Below, one piece after another: positions 44,263 to 58,107 of a DNA stretch of 64,000 nucleotides. Where the stretch lies: the NCBI GenBank assembly GCA_019635735.1, contig JAHBYX010000002.1, positions 620,001 to 684,000 of the forward strand, written 5' to 3'. The position numbers and the translations under genes are program-made. The notes under the pieces are model-generated. The model worked only from the letters and a program-made list of their open reading frames with translations, made no database searches and was not told the DNA's origin. Source of the DNA: Mesorhizobium sp. Lineage in GTDB: Bacteria > Pseudomonadota > Alphaproteobacteria > Rhizobiales > Rhizobiaceae. How positions within the stretch are numbered: the stretch's first letter is position 1; every line of letters begins with the position of its first letter.

Positions 44263-44538
44263 CTATCGTGACAAACGACGCTTGTTCGCCCGGACCTTCG
44301 ATCGGATGGACTGAACGACTTTCTCGGGACGTGCGCCCGTTGCGATGGCGCCTGCGGCCTGGACAGTCGCGACCACTTTCTCGCTTACCATCAGCCGGGC
44401 TTCGCGATGACCCTGCTTTCCCCCGCCGGCGATCCTCATCGCCCGCAGCCACATCACTTGTTGCGCCTCGAAGCCAAGAACCGCGGCATTAATCCAGAAT
44501 TTCAGCATTCCAAGCACCCGAGCTCTGCGAGTTGTCAT
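44263..44538 (-). CDS. Small helical protein, rhizobial type, unknown function
   Basis: 91 residues: WINAAVLGFEAQQVMWLRAMRIAGGG then a basic tail (KVVQSIRSKVRANKRRL). Short proteins of this pattern recur in Rhizobiales with a helical, phasin-like appearance (recalled resemblance). The start at 44538 or 44508 is undecided; neither has a clear ribosome site. No function can be named. Confidence 0.55.
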   Translation of the reverse strand: MTTRRARVLGMLKFWINAAVLGFEAQQVMWLRAMRIAGGGKQGHREARLMVSEKVVATVQAAGAIATGARPEKVVQSIRSKVRANKRRLSR

Positions 44539-44752
44539 CACTGATAGGCTAAGCCCAAAGCGGACAAGGGTCGCGTTAGGAGCGCGATCAACTCGCGCCC
44601 ACCAAAACATTCCGAGAGCAGCGAAGTTCCGACCCGCCAACGATAGTATCGGCCTGGCAGTGGGAAACTGAGGGGGTGCGGAACGCCTGCCCGTTCCAGC
44701 GCGAGCGCATCGTAAGGGCCGCCCCGATAGGGGCGGCTCCATGGGTTCGGGA

Positions 44753-44917
44753 TCAGTGCCCCGAATGCGCAGGACCAGAGGGCGCGACCTCGTGAGTGGT
44801 CTGGGCGATCGGCTCCACTGCTTTCGGGTCAGTCGAAACAATCTGCACCTGGATCACGGCGAGCGTCACTGCCGCGGCCGACGCCGTCGCAAGAAACGCA
44901 GTCGAAAGGCGGGACAT
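44753..44917 (-). CDS. 54-residue single-helix exported peptide
   Basis: A tiny gene not longer than 55 codons: a hydrophobic N-terminal helix (STAFLATASAAAVTLAVIQVQ) and a short tail ending HEVAPSGPAHSGH with three His. GGAGG sits just before the ATG at 44917, a strong ribosome site. It follows the CopZ-like gene by 11 bases in the same operon, so a copper-related membrane peptide is plausible. Function unknown. Confidence 0.65.
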   Translation of the reverse strand: MSRLSTAFLATASAAAVTLAVIQVQIVSTDPKAVEPIAQTTHEVAPSGPAHSGH

Positions 44918-44928
44918 CGCCACCTCCT

Positions 44929-45129
44929 TCACGCGGCATCGCGCAGGGCGGGATAGCCCGCCTCGGCAAGAACGGCCTCGATCTCGGCGCGCGCGGCCGA
45001 GGTCTCGACGTCGACCTTGCGGTTCTCCGGATCGGCCTTCACCACGGCGGCCTTGTCGACCGACTGGATCGCCTTGGTCACGCTGCGGGCGCAGCCGAAG
45101 CAGGTCATGTTTTCAATGTGGAATTGCAT
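44929..45129 (-). CDS. CopZ-like heavy-metal-associated (HMA) chaperone
   Basis: 66 residues, a single HMA domain with ENMTCFGCARSV (CxxC), and the usual beta-alpha-beta pattern to the end. It should bind Cu(I) in the cytosol and pass it to the CopA ATPase. GGAGACAAGG precedes the ATG. It is divergent from copA with a CueR-like promoter for each. Confidence 0.88.
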   Translation of the reverse strand: MQFHIENMTCFGCARSVTKAIQSVDKAAVVKADPENRKVDVETSAARAEIEAVLAEAGYPALRDAA

Positions 45130-45170
45130 CCTTGTCTCCTTTGCTTACTTGGCGACACCAGACGTGGGCG

Positions 45171-45191
45171 CTCCCAGCATGGGAGGGTCAA
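45171..45191 (-). promoter_or_regulatory. CueR/HmrR-like promoter toward copZ-like gene
   Basis: On the minus strand TTGACC (-35) is followed at once by CTCCC-ATGCT-GGGAG, the style of MerR-family copper-sensor operators placed in the long promoter spacer. Runs toward the gene starting at 45129. The -10 is weak. A mirror-image copy lies at 45304-45324. Confidence 0.7.
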
Positions 45192-45303
45192 GGGGCTCTC
45201 CCACGACTCTTTTTTTTCGCCTCGCTCGAAGCGGCTTTGCGCGGGCCTGCCGGCGTGAACGCACATGAGGCGGGAGGCGATCGAAGAAAATCAAAAATGC
45301 CGC

Positions 45304-45324
45304 TTGACCCTCCCAACATGGGAG
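45304..45324 (+). promoter_or_regulatory. CueR/HmrR-like promoter toward copA
   Basis: TTGACC then CTCCC-AACAT-GGGAG, the same layout as the opposite-facing copy at 45171-45191, 45 bases before the copA ATG. Copper-sensing MerR proteins twist such over-long promoters into shape. No CueR/HmrR gene was found in the window, so the regulator must be elsewhere. Confidence 0.72.
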
Positions 45325-45368
45325 ATCCCATGTGTTGGCGCATTCGATGAATCCGAAGGGAATCAGCC

Positions 45369-47852
<2,484 letters not shown>

Positions 47853-47859
47853 TCGTAAG

Positions 47860-47884
47860 GCGTCCCCGGTACGGCCGGGGACGC
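47860..47884 (+). terminator. 10-bp stem-loop after copA
   Basis: GCGTCCCCGG (47860-47869) and CCGGGGACGC (47875-47884) with a 5-base loop, no T-run after it. Like the hairpin at 27627-27656 it lies between a copper gene and the next gene of the same direction; could be a weak terminator or mRNA-end stabiliser. Confidence 0.55.
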
Positions 47885-47920
47885 ACCCCATTCCTTTCAC
47901 CTTTGCCAAGGAGAAGCGCC

Positions 47921-48181
47921 ATGAACGCTACCGTCACCGTTTATTCCACCCCGACGTGCCCCGACTGCCGTGCGCTCAAGGCCTGGCTTGGCCGCCTCGG
48001 CATCGCCTACGTCGAACGCGACCTCACCGACCAGGCCGTGATGGAAGAGGCCAAGCACCGGTTCGGCGTCCGCGTCGCCCCGATCACCGAGATCGGCGAC
48101 TGGTTCACCTACGGCACCTTCGGGGACCAGAAGCCTCGGATCGAGTCCCGGCTAAGGGAGGTGGGGGAATGGCCGATCTGA
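47921..48181 (+). CDS. Glutaredoxin-like protein
   Basis: 86 residues of the thioredoxin fold with TPTCPDCRALKAWL (CPDC active site) and a VAPI cis-proline loop. May keep copper-sensitive thiols reduced or load HMA domains. AAGGAG precedes the ATG at 47921. The reading overlaps the next gene start (48169) by 13 bases, so they are one operon with copA. Confidence 0.85.
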   Translation: MNATVTVYSTPTCPDCRALKAWLGRLGIAYVERDLTDQAVMEEAKHRFGVRVAPITEIGDWFTYGTFGDQKPRIESRLREVGEWPI

Positions 48182-48881
48182 CCCTTGCAGCGCCGGGCGC
48201 CGATACCGGACGCCGGTCCCTGATCCTCGGCACGCTCGGCCATACGGTCAACGACGCCTATACCGCCTTCGTGCCGGCGTTGCTGCCAATGTTTCACCTC
48301 CAGCTTGGGCTGGACGAGATGACGCTGGCTGCGCTTGTCGCGATCTTCGCGCTGTCGGCCTCGCTGCCCGGCCCGTTTCTCGGACGGCTGTCCGATCACT
48401 TCGGCGAGGTGTCGGTCACCGCCGCCAGCGTCCTGTTCAGCGCGGTGCTTCTCAGCCTGCTCGTCGTGGCCCCGAGCGTGCCGCTGCTTTTCGCCCTGGT
48501 CGCCGTCGCGGGCCTTGGGTCGGCTGCCATTCACCCGGCCGGTTCGATGCTGGTACGGCGCGGAACCGCACGGCCAGAACTCGCGATCGCCGTGTTTGCG
48601 GCGGGCGGAATGCTGGGCTACGCGGCTGGCCCCTCGCTCTTGTCCACCGCGCGCGATCTGGCCGGTGCGGCGCTACCGGTCGTCCTCGCGGCGCCCGGCG
48701 TTCTCGCCGCTACGGTGATCCTGGCCTGCGCCACAGGCGATCGGAAGCGGGAGGTGCCCGCCGCGGACGTGGTCCGGCGCTTCGACTGGAGGCTCGTGTG
48801 GGGCCCGGTCTCCTTGCGAGTGCCGCCGCGCTGGTCTTGGTGCGGAGTAACGCCAAGAGCGCCGACGTCCCAGTCGGCTGA
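48169..48881 (+). pseudogene. Truncated MFS transporter (Fsr-like), N-terminal half
   Basis: The first 215 or so codons form an MFS half (SLILGTLGHTVNDAYTAFVP; LGRLSDHFGEVSVTAASVL; AAIHPAGSMLVRRG), similar to fosmidomycin-resistance exporters. Near 48820 the frame is lost: the continuing in-frame sequence is polar, while another frame gives a short hydrophobic end (LLASAAALVLVRSNA) to a stop at 48879. The C-terminal six helices are missing. Likely cut by insertion of the recombinase element. Confidence 0.65.
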
Positions 48882-49438
48882 TCCCGATACAGCCTCCGGC
48901 CTCCGGGCCGGGGGCAACTGCCAAAGATCGACCTTCGGAGGATGGAGAAGGCTCGACGTCAGGGCCAATGCCTCCCGTCCAGAGAGAAGGTTCACCCGCG
49001 ACAAAGTTAGACGAAATAGGAGCGGGGCTTCCGTGAGTTCACCCGCGAATTGCGAACTATTGTCATGGGGCGCCAGGCGATCGTCTTTGGACCTTAGCGC
49101 CAGCGCCCGCTTTTAGGCGAAGGCAAGTCTGCCTCGGCGTCCGCAATGGGCGTTCATTGCCGTCCATCGGGATTGGGGCCGGAAGCTGTCAGTCCGTTAC
49201 TGGAGGCAGATAATGGATTGACTGCCTTAAGTCGCCGGCAAATTGTTTGACCGCGTCGCCGTCACAATAGGCCGCCGCAGCCACCAGTTGGTGACATTGC
49301 ATACTCACAGCGCCCTCCGCATGGCCTATCTATCGGGGATTAGCAGGACGCACACGTCGTCGTTAGGTGACATGATCGTCGTGCGGGTTTTCGCGCGCGT
49401 TACGCTCACGCGGAAATTCTGGCGAGCTTGCGCGCCAC
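48882..49438 (+). other. Decayed junction DNA
   Basis: About 560 bases between the truncated MFS gene and the recombinase fragment. No frame with a recognised domain was found, and no serine-recombinase catalytic domain could be read here. Represents debris from a past insertion or deletion. Confidence 0.5.
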
Positions 49439-50569
49439 GTGCGCCACATCTTCGAGCGCTACCTGCATCTCAAGTCAGTCCTTGCGCTCACCGATGAGGT
49501 AAACCGCGCGAAGATTGGACGCTCCAGCGAAACGGACGCTCCGGAGTGGACCCGCGGCAAGCTCTACTACCTGCTGGCCAATCAGATCTATGTCGGCAAG
49601 GTGCGCCATCACGACCGGTATTTTGAGGGAGACCACGAGGCAATCATCGACACAGAGCAGTTCGGTGAGATTCAAAAGCTGCTGGCGATCCAGGCGCCGC
49701 GTCGAGCCAGGTCGTCCTCGAATGCAGCAGATCTACACCGTCTCACAGGCATCCTCTTCGACGAGACGGGTGATCGGCTTAGCCCCGCTCATGCGAGCAA
49801 TCATGGCAAGCGCTATCGTTACTACGTCTCGGCACGGCTGAAGACAGGCCGCAGCACGGAAGGATGGCGTGTTCCGGCAACTGAACTGGAGGGCATCGTC
49901 GATCAACAGATCAGACAGTTGCTCGGCGATCAGGCTCGCCTGGCATCCTGGGTCGATGACAAAGCAGATGCAGGGAAGATCGAAAAGACTCTTGAGGCGG
50001 CGCGCGATCGGCTCGCCGGTCTCAGCACGGATCACACCAGAAACGTGATGAGCCAGATCGTCCGCCGCGTTACGCTCCATCCGGATCGGATCGAGATGCA
50101 GATCGATACGGGCAGGCTTCTGACTTGGCTGGCTTGCGGCGAGTCAGACATCGGTCCGCCCGGCCGGGCCGCTGATACCCGCGTCGATGCGCGACCCTCG
50201 TCAATCGTTGTGATCTCGACGCCGATCTCCATCAAAAGGCGCGGCGTCGAGACGCGGCTGGTGATCGATGCAGATTCCGCGTCAAGTCGAAAGCCGGACC
50301 CTAGGCTGGTTGACGCTATCGCGCGCGCACATCTCTACCTCGACAAGCTCACCGACGGATCGGGTCGAACCGTTGCTGAGGTCGCCGATCTATTCGGTGT
50401 CCATAGCGCCGACGTCAGTCGCATTCTGCCGCTCGCATTCCTGGCGCCGAAGATCGTCGAGAAGATACTGAATGGCACCCAGCCGGCAGATCTGACCATC
50501 CGCAGGCTCGCCAGAGCGAGCGATCTGCCGCTTCGTTGGGCGGATCAGGAAGCGCTTCTCCTGCGCTGA
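49439..50569 (+). pseudogene. Large serine recombinase lacking its catalytic domain
   Basis: 376 codons open with VRHIFERYLHLKSVLALTDEVN, the recombinase domain that normally follows the N-terminal resolvase domain, then a zinc-ribbon-like region and a DNA-binding C-terminus. The roughly 140-residue N-terminal domain with the nucleophilic Ser is absent upstream, so it cannot recombine DNA. A remnant of an integrative element next to tRNA-Ala, marking the right edge of accessory DNA. Confidence 0.75.
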
Positions 50570-50866
50570 CCGCCGAACGGTGCGGGTTGCCAGCCTGCCG
50601 TTCCGATGACAGCCTGCCGCCCATCAAGCCGGAATCGGACGGGATGCTGCCGTACTCAGGGCAGCAGTTAGCCAATCCTCGAGCATCGCCCGAACAATAT
50701 CTTGGACGGGGAAGCCGCGTCTCTGAGACGGCCTCGACTTGTAGGCCTCATTACAGACGGAAATGCCGCCTCGCGACCACGATATGCGGTCTCAGTGCTG
50801 CTAAGAGGCGGAAATGTCGAGGTGATTTGGAGACGGGGCAGAACCGCACTAGCGCGGAGGAATGTT

Positions 50867-50942
<76 letters not shown>

Positions 50943-51103
50943 ACGCTCCGGCCTGTCGGCCGCGCCGTCTCCGGCGGAGAGCTTGGCGGAATGGGAACCC
51001 CGCCAAAGATCGAGGCGGCTTCTAACCCCGCCGCCCCGCAAGATCAAGGCCTCACCGACACGATTGCCGACTTTGTCGGAATCCGGTCCGCGGGCCCGAA
51101 CCG

Positions 51104-51493
51104 TCAGATCTCGTCGTCGTCCTCGCCGCCGACGCCGATGATGTCGGCGACGTCGTCATCCTCTTCCTCCTCGTCGGGCAGGAAGGTGTCGTCGTCCTCG
51201 TCGTCGATCTCGACGTCGTCGTCGCCCAAGTCCGGGATATCGTCAGAGCCGCCCTTGGCCTCGTCGTCGGCCTCTTCGAGGCTGACGATTTCGGGGGCCT
51301 CGTCCTCGGCGTCCAGTTCCTTCTCGACGACTTCCTCTTCCTCCTCGATCTTGCTCAGCACGGTCGATTCGAAATAGGACCGCGGATAGCTCTTGCCGGT
51401 ATAGGGCGAGACGATCGGATCGCGGTTCAGGTCGTAGAATTTCTTGCCCGTCTCCGGGTCGATACGCTTTGTGCCAAGTTCAGGTTTCGCCAC
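51104..51493 (-). CDS. TIGR02300-family acidic protein
   Basis: 129 residues. The conserved N-terminus (KRIDPETGKKFYDLNRDPIVSPYTGKSYP) is the TIGR02300 signature of alphaproteobacteria; the rest is extremely acidic with Asp/Glu runs. GTG start at 51493 with GAGGCGG upstream. Commonly upstream of tRNA-Ala and aroA in Rhizobiales. Function unknown; the head resembles a short metal/RNA-binding motif. Confidence 0.88.
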   Translation of the reverse strand: MAKPELGTKRIDPETGKKFYDLNRDPIVSPYTGKSYPRSYFESTVLSKIEEEEEVVEKELDAEDEAPEIVSLEEADDEAKGGSDDIPDLGDDDVEIDDEDDDTFLPDEEEEDDDVADIIGVGGEDDDEI

Positions 51494-51709
51494 TGTGTCC
51501 GCCTCGTGGAAACAGGCCCGGAGAGAGACCGGGCCCCGCCGCGCGGGCAATCGTCCGCCGCAGCCGCGCCGTAAAAATGAGTTCGGTCCCATATCCACAA
51601 GTGGAGCCAGTGTCAAAGCCTATTCAGGGCCGGAATTGCCGCCTTGCCCGGACATCGCCGCGCGAGACGGCCGCGCGGCGGGGATGACCGTCCCGCGGAC
51701 GCATGCTAG

Positions 51710-53107
<1,398 letters not shown>

Positions 53108-53166
53108 TGTCGGCGAGGGTCGGCAGGCCGGAATATAGCCGTTCGCGGCAAGAAGGAGCAGATGAA

Positions 53167-53874
53167 ATGAGCTTGCAGAAGGTTGCCCTCGTCGTCGGCG
53201 GCGGGTCGGGCATGGGCGCGGCGGCGGCCCGCCGGCTGGCGGCCGACGGTTTCGCCGTCGCCATCCTGTCCTCCTCCGGCAAGGGCGAGGCGCTCGCCAA
53301 TGAGCTTGGCGGGCTCGGCGTCACCGGCTCCAACCAGTCGAACGAGGATCTGAAGCGTTTCGTCGACCTCGCGCTCGCCCGCTGGGGCCGCATCGACGCG
53401 CTCGTCAATAGCGCCGGCCACGGCCCGCGCGCGCCCTTGCTCGAGATCACCGACGAACAGTGGCACAAGGGTTTCGACGTCTACTTCATGAACGTCGTGC
53501 GCGCGGTGCGCCTCGTGGCGCCGGTCATGGCCACGCAGGGCGGCGGCGCCATCGTCAACATCTCGACCGCCTGGGTGTCGGAGCCGAGCCCGATGTTCCC
53601 GACGTCGGCCGTGGCGCGGGCCGGGCTCGCCGCCTACACCAAGCTCTTCGCCGACGAATACGCCGCGAAGAACGTGCGGATGAACAACGTGCTCCCCGGC
53701 TGGATCGACAGCCTGCCGGCGACCGAGGAGCGGCGCGCCGGCGTGCCGATGCAGCGCTACGGCACCAGCGACGAGATCGCGGCGACCATCTCGTTCCTGA
53801 TCTCCGACGGTGCGGCATATATCACCGGCCAGAATCTCAGGGTCGACGGCGGCCTGATGCGGTCGATATCATAA
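53167..53874 (+). CDS. SDR-family protein lacking the catalytic Tyr-Lys
   Basis: 235 residues with the Rossmann motif GGGSGMG (about 11-17), NSAGH and late PGW...GQNLRVDGG. The usual Y-x3-K is replaced: SPMFPTSAVARAGLAAYTK has no Tyr four residues before the Lys-equivalent, which is Arg. Ser of NIS remains. It may be catalytically altered or a binding protein. ATG 53167 has AAGGAG upstream; it sits between aroA and CYTH-CHAD. Confidence 0.82.
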   Translation: MSLQKVALVVGGGSGMGAAAARRLAADGFAVAILSSSGKGEALANELGGLGVTGSNQSNEDLKRFVDLALARWGRIDALVNSAGHGPRAPLLEITDEQWHKGFDVYFMNVVRAVRLVAPVMATQGGGAIVNISTAWVSEPSPMFPTSAVARAGLAAYTKLFADEYAAKNVRMNNVLPGWIDSLPATEERRAGVPMQRYGTSDEIAATISFLISDGAAYITGQNLRVDGGLMRSIS

Positions 53875-53932
53875 GAACGCAGATGACCCTGCCGAAGCGG
53901 CGGTCGCCCGAGATCGAATCGGATCGTTCTCC

Positions 53933-55486
53933 ATGCAGGAGATGGAACTCAAATTCGTGCTCGCGGAGCCGCCGGCAAGACTGTGGGCCCGGGTGAAGGA
54001 CCTCGACAGCAGCTTCGCCGGGCCGCATACGCGAACTCTCAGCACTCTCTACTACGACACGCCCGACCGCGCGCTGCGCGATGCCGGCATTGCGCTCAGG
54101 ACGCGGCGTGACGGCCGGCGCTCCCTGCAGACGGTCAAGGCCGGCCGCCGGGCGCTCGGCGGTTTCACCGACGTGCAGGAATCCGAAACTTTTATGCGCG
54201 GCCGGACGCCCGATCCGGATGCGATCCCCGACGAGGCGCTGCGATCCCGCGTCGCCGAGCTCTGCCGGGGCAAGGAACTGGTCGTCGTCGCCAACATGCG
54301 CTTCAGGCGGTCGAGCGGCGTGGTCTCGCTGCCTGACGGCGCGAAGGTCGAGATATCCACGGACAGGGGCACCATCTCGGCCAACGGTTCTTCCGCGCCC
54401 TGGAACGAGCTCGAGGTCGAGCGGGTCGAAGGCAGCCCGAAGGTCCTGTTCGACGTCGCGAATGCACTCTATCCGGACGGCGGCTTGCGCTTCTCGCGCC
54501 TGCCCAAATCCGCCCGCGCCGAGCTTCTGGCCACGCAAGGCCGCGTCTCCCCCCCGCCTGCGCCGCGCAACGCCGTGGAGGTGCCGCTTTCCGGCGACAT
54601 GTCGATCGAGGCGGCGGCGCGCGACATCATGCGCGAATGCGCCGACCAGATCTGCGCCAACATCGATGTCGTGCGCGATACCGACGACATCGAAGGTCCG
54701 CACCAGCTCAGGGTCGGGTTGCGCCGCCTGCGCAGCTGGTTTTCCATCTTCCGGCATGTTGCCCGCAGCGCCGAGCTCGACCGGCTCGCCGGGGAGGCTT
54801 CATGGCTGGCGGGCGAAGTCAGCCGCCTGCGCGACATGGACGTGGCGGGTCGCGACATCGTCGGCGCGGAAGCGGCGCGATATCCCGGCGAATCCTCGCT
54901 CGCGGCGCTTGCCGCGCTGTTCGCCCGGCATTCCGCCGACGAGCGCGAAGATCTCCTGCTCGTGTTGAACGGGCGGCGTGCGCAGGCCTTCGAACTCGAC
55001 CTGATCCGCTTCGTCGAGACCAGGGGCTGGTTCGAGGCAACCGACCTCGACCAGTCGAGGCGGCTCGCCGCGCCCGTCTCGGTCTGCGCCGACGAGGCCC
55101 TGGCGCGACGCTGGAAGAAGACGCGCCGTCACGCGCGCGGCCTGAAGAAGCTTAGCGTGGCGGAGCGCCACGAACTGCGCAAGGAGCTGAAGAAGCTGCG
55201 CTACACGTTCGAGTTCTTCGGCCCGCTCTACGAGCCGAAGCGAACGGCGCGCCTGGCCGGCCGTCTCGCGGCCTTGCAGGACATCTTCGGCGAGCTCAAC
55301 GACGCGGCGATGCTTCGGCGGCTGCTGACCGATCCGGCTATCGCCCCCACGGCCGATTCCGAACTCCAGCGGGCCGTCGGCTGGATCCTCGGAGCGACGC
55401 AATTGCGTGCCGAGATCGCATGGACCGGAGCCGCCGGCCTCTGGCGCAGGCTGAAGCGATCCAGAAGGTTCTGGAGCCGCACCTGA
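53933..55486 (+). CDS. CYTH-CHAD domain protein
   Basis: 517 residues. The CYTH domain opens with MQEMELKF (ExExK motif) and has LQTVKAGRR and RRSSGVVSL; the CHAD domain (about 225-end) has [17 protein letters not shown] and [15 protein letters not shown] with the conserved His/Arg/Lys. CYTH acts on tri- or polyphosphates and CHAD binds polyphosphate, so it is probably a triphosphatase or polyP-associated protein. Located between an SDR gene and cmk. Confidence 0.92.
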   Translation: MQEMELKFVLAEPPARLWARVKDLDSSFAGPHTRTLSTLYYDTPDRALRDAGIALRTRRDGRRSLQTVKAGRRALGGFTDVQESETFMRGRTPDPDAIPDEALRSRVAELCRGKELVVVANMRFRRSSGVVSLPDGAKVEISTDRGTISANGSSAPWNELEVERVEGSPKVLFDVANALYPDGGLRFSRLPKSARAELLATQGRVSPPPAPRNAVEVPLSGDMSIEAAARDIMRECADQICANIDVVRDTDDIEGPHQLRVGLRRLRSWFSIFRHVARSAELDRLAGEASWLAGEVSRLRDMDVAGRDIVGAEAARYPGESSLAALAALFARHSADEREDLLLVLNGRRAQAFELDLIRFVETRGWFEATDLDQSRRLAAPVSVCADEALARRWKKTRRHARGLKKLSVAERHELRKELKKLRYTFEFFGPLYEPKRTARLAGRLAALQDIFGELNDAAMLRRLLTDPAIAPTADSELQRAVGWILGATQLRAEIAWTGAAGLWRRLKRSRRFWSRT

Positions 55487-55520
55487 CTTCGCACTTGCGC
55501 AAAATGCCGGGACAGGCTTG

Positions 55521-56177
55521 ATGCCGGCCATGACCAGTCTCCTCATCGCCATCGACGGACCGGCCGCTTCGGGCAAGGGCACGCTCTCGCGCCGCCTTGC
55601 CGACTACTATCACCTGCCGCATCTCGACACCGGGCTGACCTATCGCGCCGTGGCCCACGAACTGATCCGCAGCGGCCAGCCGCTGGACGACGAGGCGCAT
55701 GCCATCGAGGCCGCGCGTCGCGTCGATCTGGCCAATCTCGACAAGCATGCACTGTCGGCGCACAGCGTCGGCGAGGCCGCCTCGCGCGTCGCGGTGATCT
55801 CGGACGTGCGGCGCCTGCTGGTCGAGAAACAGCGGGAGTTTGCCCGCCAGCCTGGCGGCGCCGTGCTCGACGGCCGCGACATCGGCACCGTCGTGACGCC
55901 GGATGCCGACGTGAAACTCTACGTCACGGCGAGCCCGGAGGTGCGCGCGCGCCGCCGCCTGCGCGATATCGAGGACCGGGGCGGACACGCGGATATGTCG
56001 GAGATTCTCGCCGACATCCGCCGCCGCGACGAGCGCGACATCGGCCGCGCCGACTCGCCCCTGCGCCCCGCGTCAGACGCGCACTTGCTCGATACGTCCG
56101 AAATGTCTATAGAGGCCGCGTTCCGGGCAGCCCGGGCCATCGTCGATGGCGCGCTGGCCAAGCGGAACGGGGCCTGA
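55521..56177 (+). CDS. cmk: Cytidylate kinase
   Basis: 218 residues. P-loop GPAASGKGT (about 13-21), [21 protein letters not shown] and DIRRRDERD, all cytidylate-kinase signatures. Phosphorylates CMP and dCMP. An ATG at 55530 (MTSLLIA) is an alternative start. Immediately precedes rpsA, the conserved arrangement. Confidence 0.95.
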   Translation: MPAMTSLLIAIDGPAASGKGTLSRRLADYYHLPHLDTGLTYRAVAHELIRSGQPLDDEAHAIEAARRVDLANLDKHALSAHSVGEAASRVAVISDVRRLLVEKQREFARQPGGAVLDGRDIGTVVTPDADVKLYVTASPEVRARRRLRDIEDRGGHADMSEILADIRRRDERDIGRADSPLRPASDAHLLDTSEMSIEAAFRAARAIVDGALAKRNGA

Positions 56178-56370
56178 TCCGGCGGCAAGTCCTTCCAGGC
56201 GGAAGCTCGCCAGCCATATCCGGCCACTGAACCAGCCTGCCAGCATTCTCATGCGCCGGAACTTGCCGCCACGGGCGGCACAAGGGCTTTCAGCCCGGAA
56301 CGCCGGCAGGTCGACGCAACACGAACCACGGCGCCGCGTCCCGCAACCAGCGGGACCCCCAGGAGAACAC

Positions 56371-58050
56371 ATGTCAGCTGCAAATCCCTCTCGCGACGAT
56401 TTCGCGAGCCTGCTCGACGAATCGTTTTCGGAGAGCAATTCCGCCGAAGGATCGGTCGTCCGCGGCGTGATCACATCCATTGAAAAGGACATGGCCATTA
56501 TCGACGTCGGCCTGAAGGTCGAAGGTCGCGTACCGCTCAAGGAATTCGGCACCAAGGCGAAGGATCTCAAGGCCGGCGACACGGTCGAGGTCATGGTCGA
56601 GCGCATCGAGAACGCGCTGGGCGAAGCCGTCCTGTCGCGCGAGAAGGCCCGCCGCGAGGAGAGCTGGGTCAAGCTCGAAGAGAAGTTCAACCGCGGAGAG
56701 CGCGTCGAAGGCGTCATCTTCAACCAGGTCAAGGGCGGCTTCACCGTCGATCTCGACGGTGCGGTGGCCTTCCTGCCGCGTTCGCAGGTCGACATCCGTC
56801 CGATCCGCGACGTCACGCCCCTCATGCACACGCCGCAGCCCTTCGAGATCCTCAAGATGGATCGCCGTCGCGGCAACATCGTCGTGTCGCGCCGCACCGT
56901 GCTCGAGGAGAGCCGTGCCGAGCAGCGCTCCGAGATCGTCCAGAACCTCGAAGAGGGTCAGGTCGTCGAGGGCGTGGTCAAGAACATCACCGACTACGGC
57001 GCGTTCGTCGACCTCGGCGGCATCGACGGCCTGCTGCACGTCACCGACATGGCCTGGCGCCGCGTCAACCATCCGACCGAGATCCTCAACATCGGTCAGA
57101 CGGTCAAGGTGCAGATCATCCGCATCAACCAGGAGACCCACCGCATCTCGCTCGGCATGAAGCAGCTCGAGTCGGATCCGTGGGGCGACATCGGCACCAA
57201 GTTCCCGATCGGCAAGAAGATCAAGGGAACTGTCACGAACATCACCGACTACGGCGCGTTCGTGGAGCTGGAGCCGGGCATCGAAGGCCTCATCCACGTC
57301 TCCGAGATGTCCTGGACCAAGAAGAACGTCCATCCCGGCAAGATCCTCTCGACCAGCCAGGACGTCGACGTCGTGGTGCTCGAGGTCGATCCGGCCAAGC
57401 GCCGCATCTCTCTCGGCCTCAAGCAGACGCTCGAGAATCCGTGGGAAGCCTTCGTGCGCAGCCACCCCGTCGGTTCGACCGTCGAGGGCGAGGTCAAGAA
57501 CAAGACCGAGTTCGGCCTGTTCATCGGTCTCGACGGCGACGTGGACGGCATGGTGCACCTCTCCGACCTCGACTGGACCCGTCCGGGCGAGCAGGTGATC
57601 GAAGAGTATCAGCGCGGCCAGATGGTCAAGGCCCAGGTCCTCGACATCGACGTCGACAAGGAGCGCATCTCGCTCGGCATCAAGCAGCTGCAGCGTGACA
57701 CCGGCGCCGATTCGGGCGACCTGCGCAAGAACGCCGTCGTGACCTGCGAGGTGACGAAGATCACCGACGGCGGCATCGAGGTTCGTCTCGTCGAGAGCGG
57801 TCTCGAGAGCTTCATCAAGCGCAACGACCTGTCGCGCGACCGCGACGAGCAGCGCCCCGAGCGCTTCTCGGTCGGCCAGAAGCTCGACGCCCGCGTCATC
57901 GCCTACGACAAGAAGACCCGCAAGGTGCAGGTCTCGGTCAAGGCGCTGGAAATCGCCGAGGAAAAGGAAGCCGTCGCTCAGTACGGCTCCACCGACTCCG
58001 GCGCATCGCTCGGCGACATCCTCGGCGCGGCGCTCAAGAGCCGCAACTAA
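56371..58050 (+). CDS. rpsA: 30S ribosomal protein S1
   Basis: 559 residues with six S1 RNA-binding repeats (for example KNITDYGAFVDLGGIDGLLHVTDMAW and NITDYGAFVELEPGIEGLIHVSEMSW). S1 brings mRNA to the 30S subunit for initiation. AGGAG precedes the ATG at 56371. A 193-base gap after cmk is its leader; no known leader structure was recognised. A strong terminator follows. Confidence 0.97.
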   Translation: MSAANPSRDDFASLLDESFSESNSAEGSVVRGVITSIEKDMAIIDVGLKVEGRVPLKEFGTKAKDLKAGDTVEVMVERIENALGEAVLSREKARREESWVKLEEKFNRGERVEGVIFNQVKGGFTVDLDGAVAFLPRSQVDIRPIRDVTPLMHTPQPFEILKMDRRRGNIVVSRRTVLEESRAEQRSEIVQNLEEGQVVEGVVKNITDYGAFVDLGGIDGLLHVTDMAWRRVNHPTEILNIGQTVKVQIIRINQETHRISLGMKQLESDPWGDIGTKFPIGKKIKGTVTNITDYGAFVELEPGIEGLIHVSEMSWTKKNVHPGKILSTSQDVDVVVLEVDPAKRRISLGLKQTLENPWEAFVRSHPVGSTVEGEVKNKTEFGLFIGLDGDVDGMVHLSDLDWTRPGEQVIEEYQRGQMVKAQVLDIDVDKERISLGIKQLQRDTGADSGDLRKNAVVTCEVTKITDGGIEVRLVESGLESFIKRNDLSRDRDEQRPERFSVGQKLDARVIAYDKKTRKVQVSVKALEIAEEKEAVAQYGSTDSGASLGDILGAALKSRN

Positions 58051-58077
58051 GGCTGCAACGCCGATACAATGCCAAAA

Positions 58078-58107
58078 CCCCGCCGGAGCGATCCGGCGGG
58101 GTTTTTT
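58078..58107 (+). terminator. Rho-independent terminator after rpsA
   Basis: CCCCGCCGG (58078-58086), loop AGCGAT, CCGGCGGGG (58093-58101), then six T. Perfect 9-bp stem and T-run, 28 bases after the rpsA stop. Confidence 0.93.
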
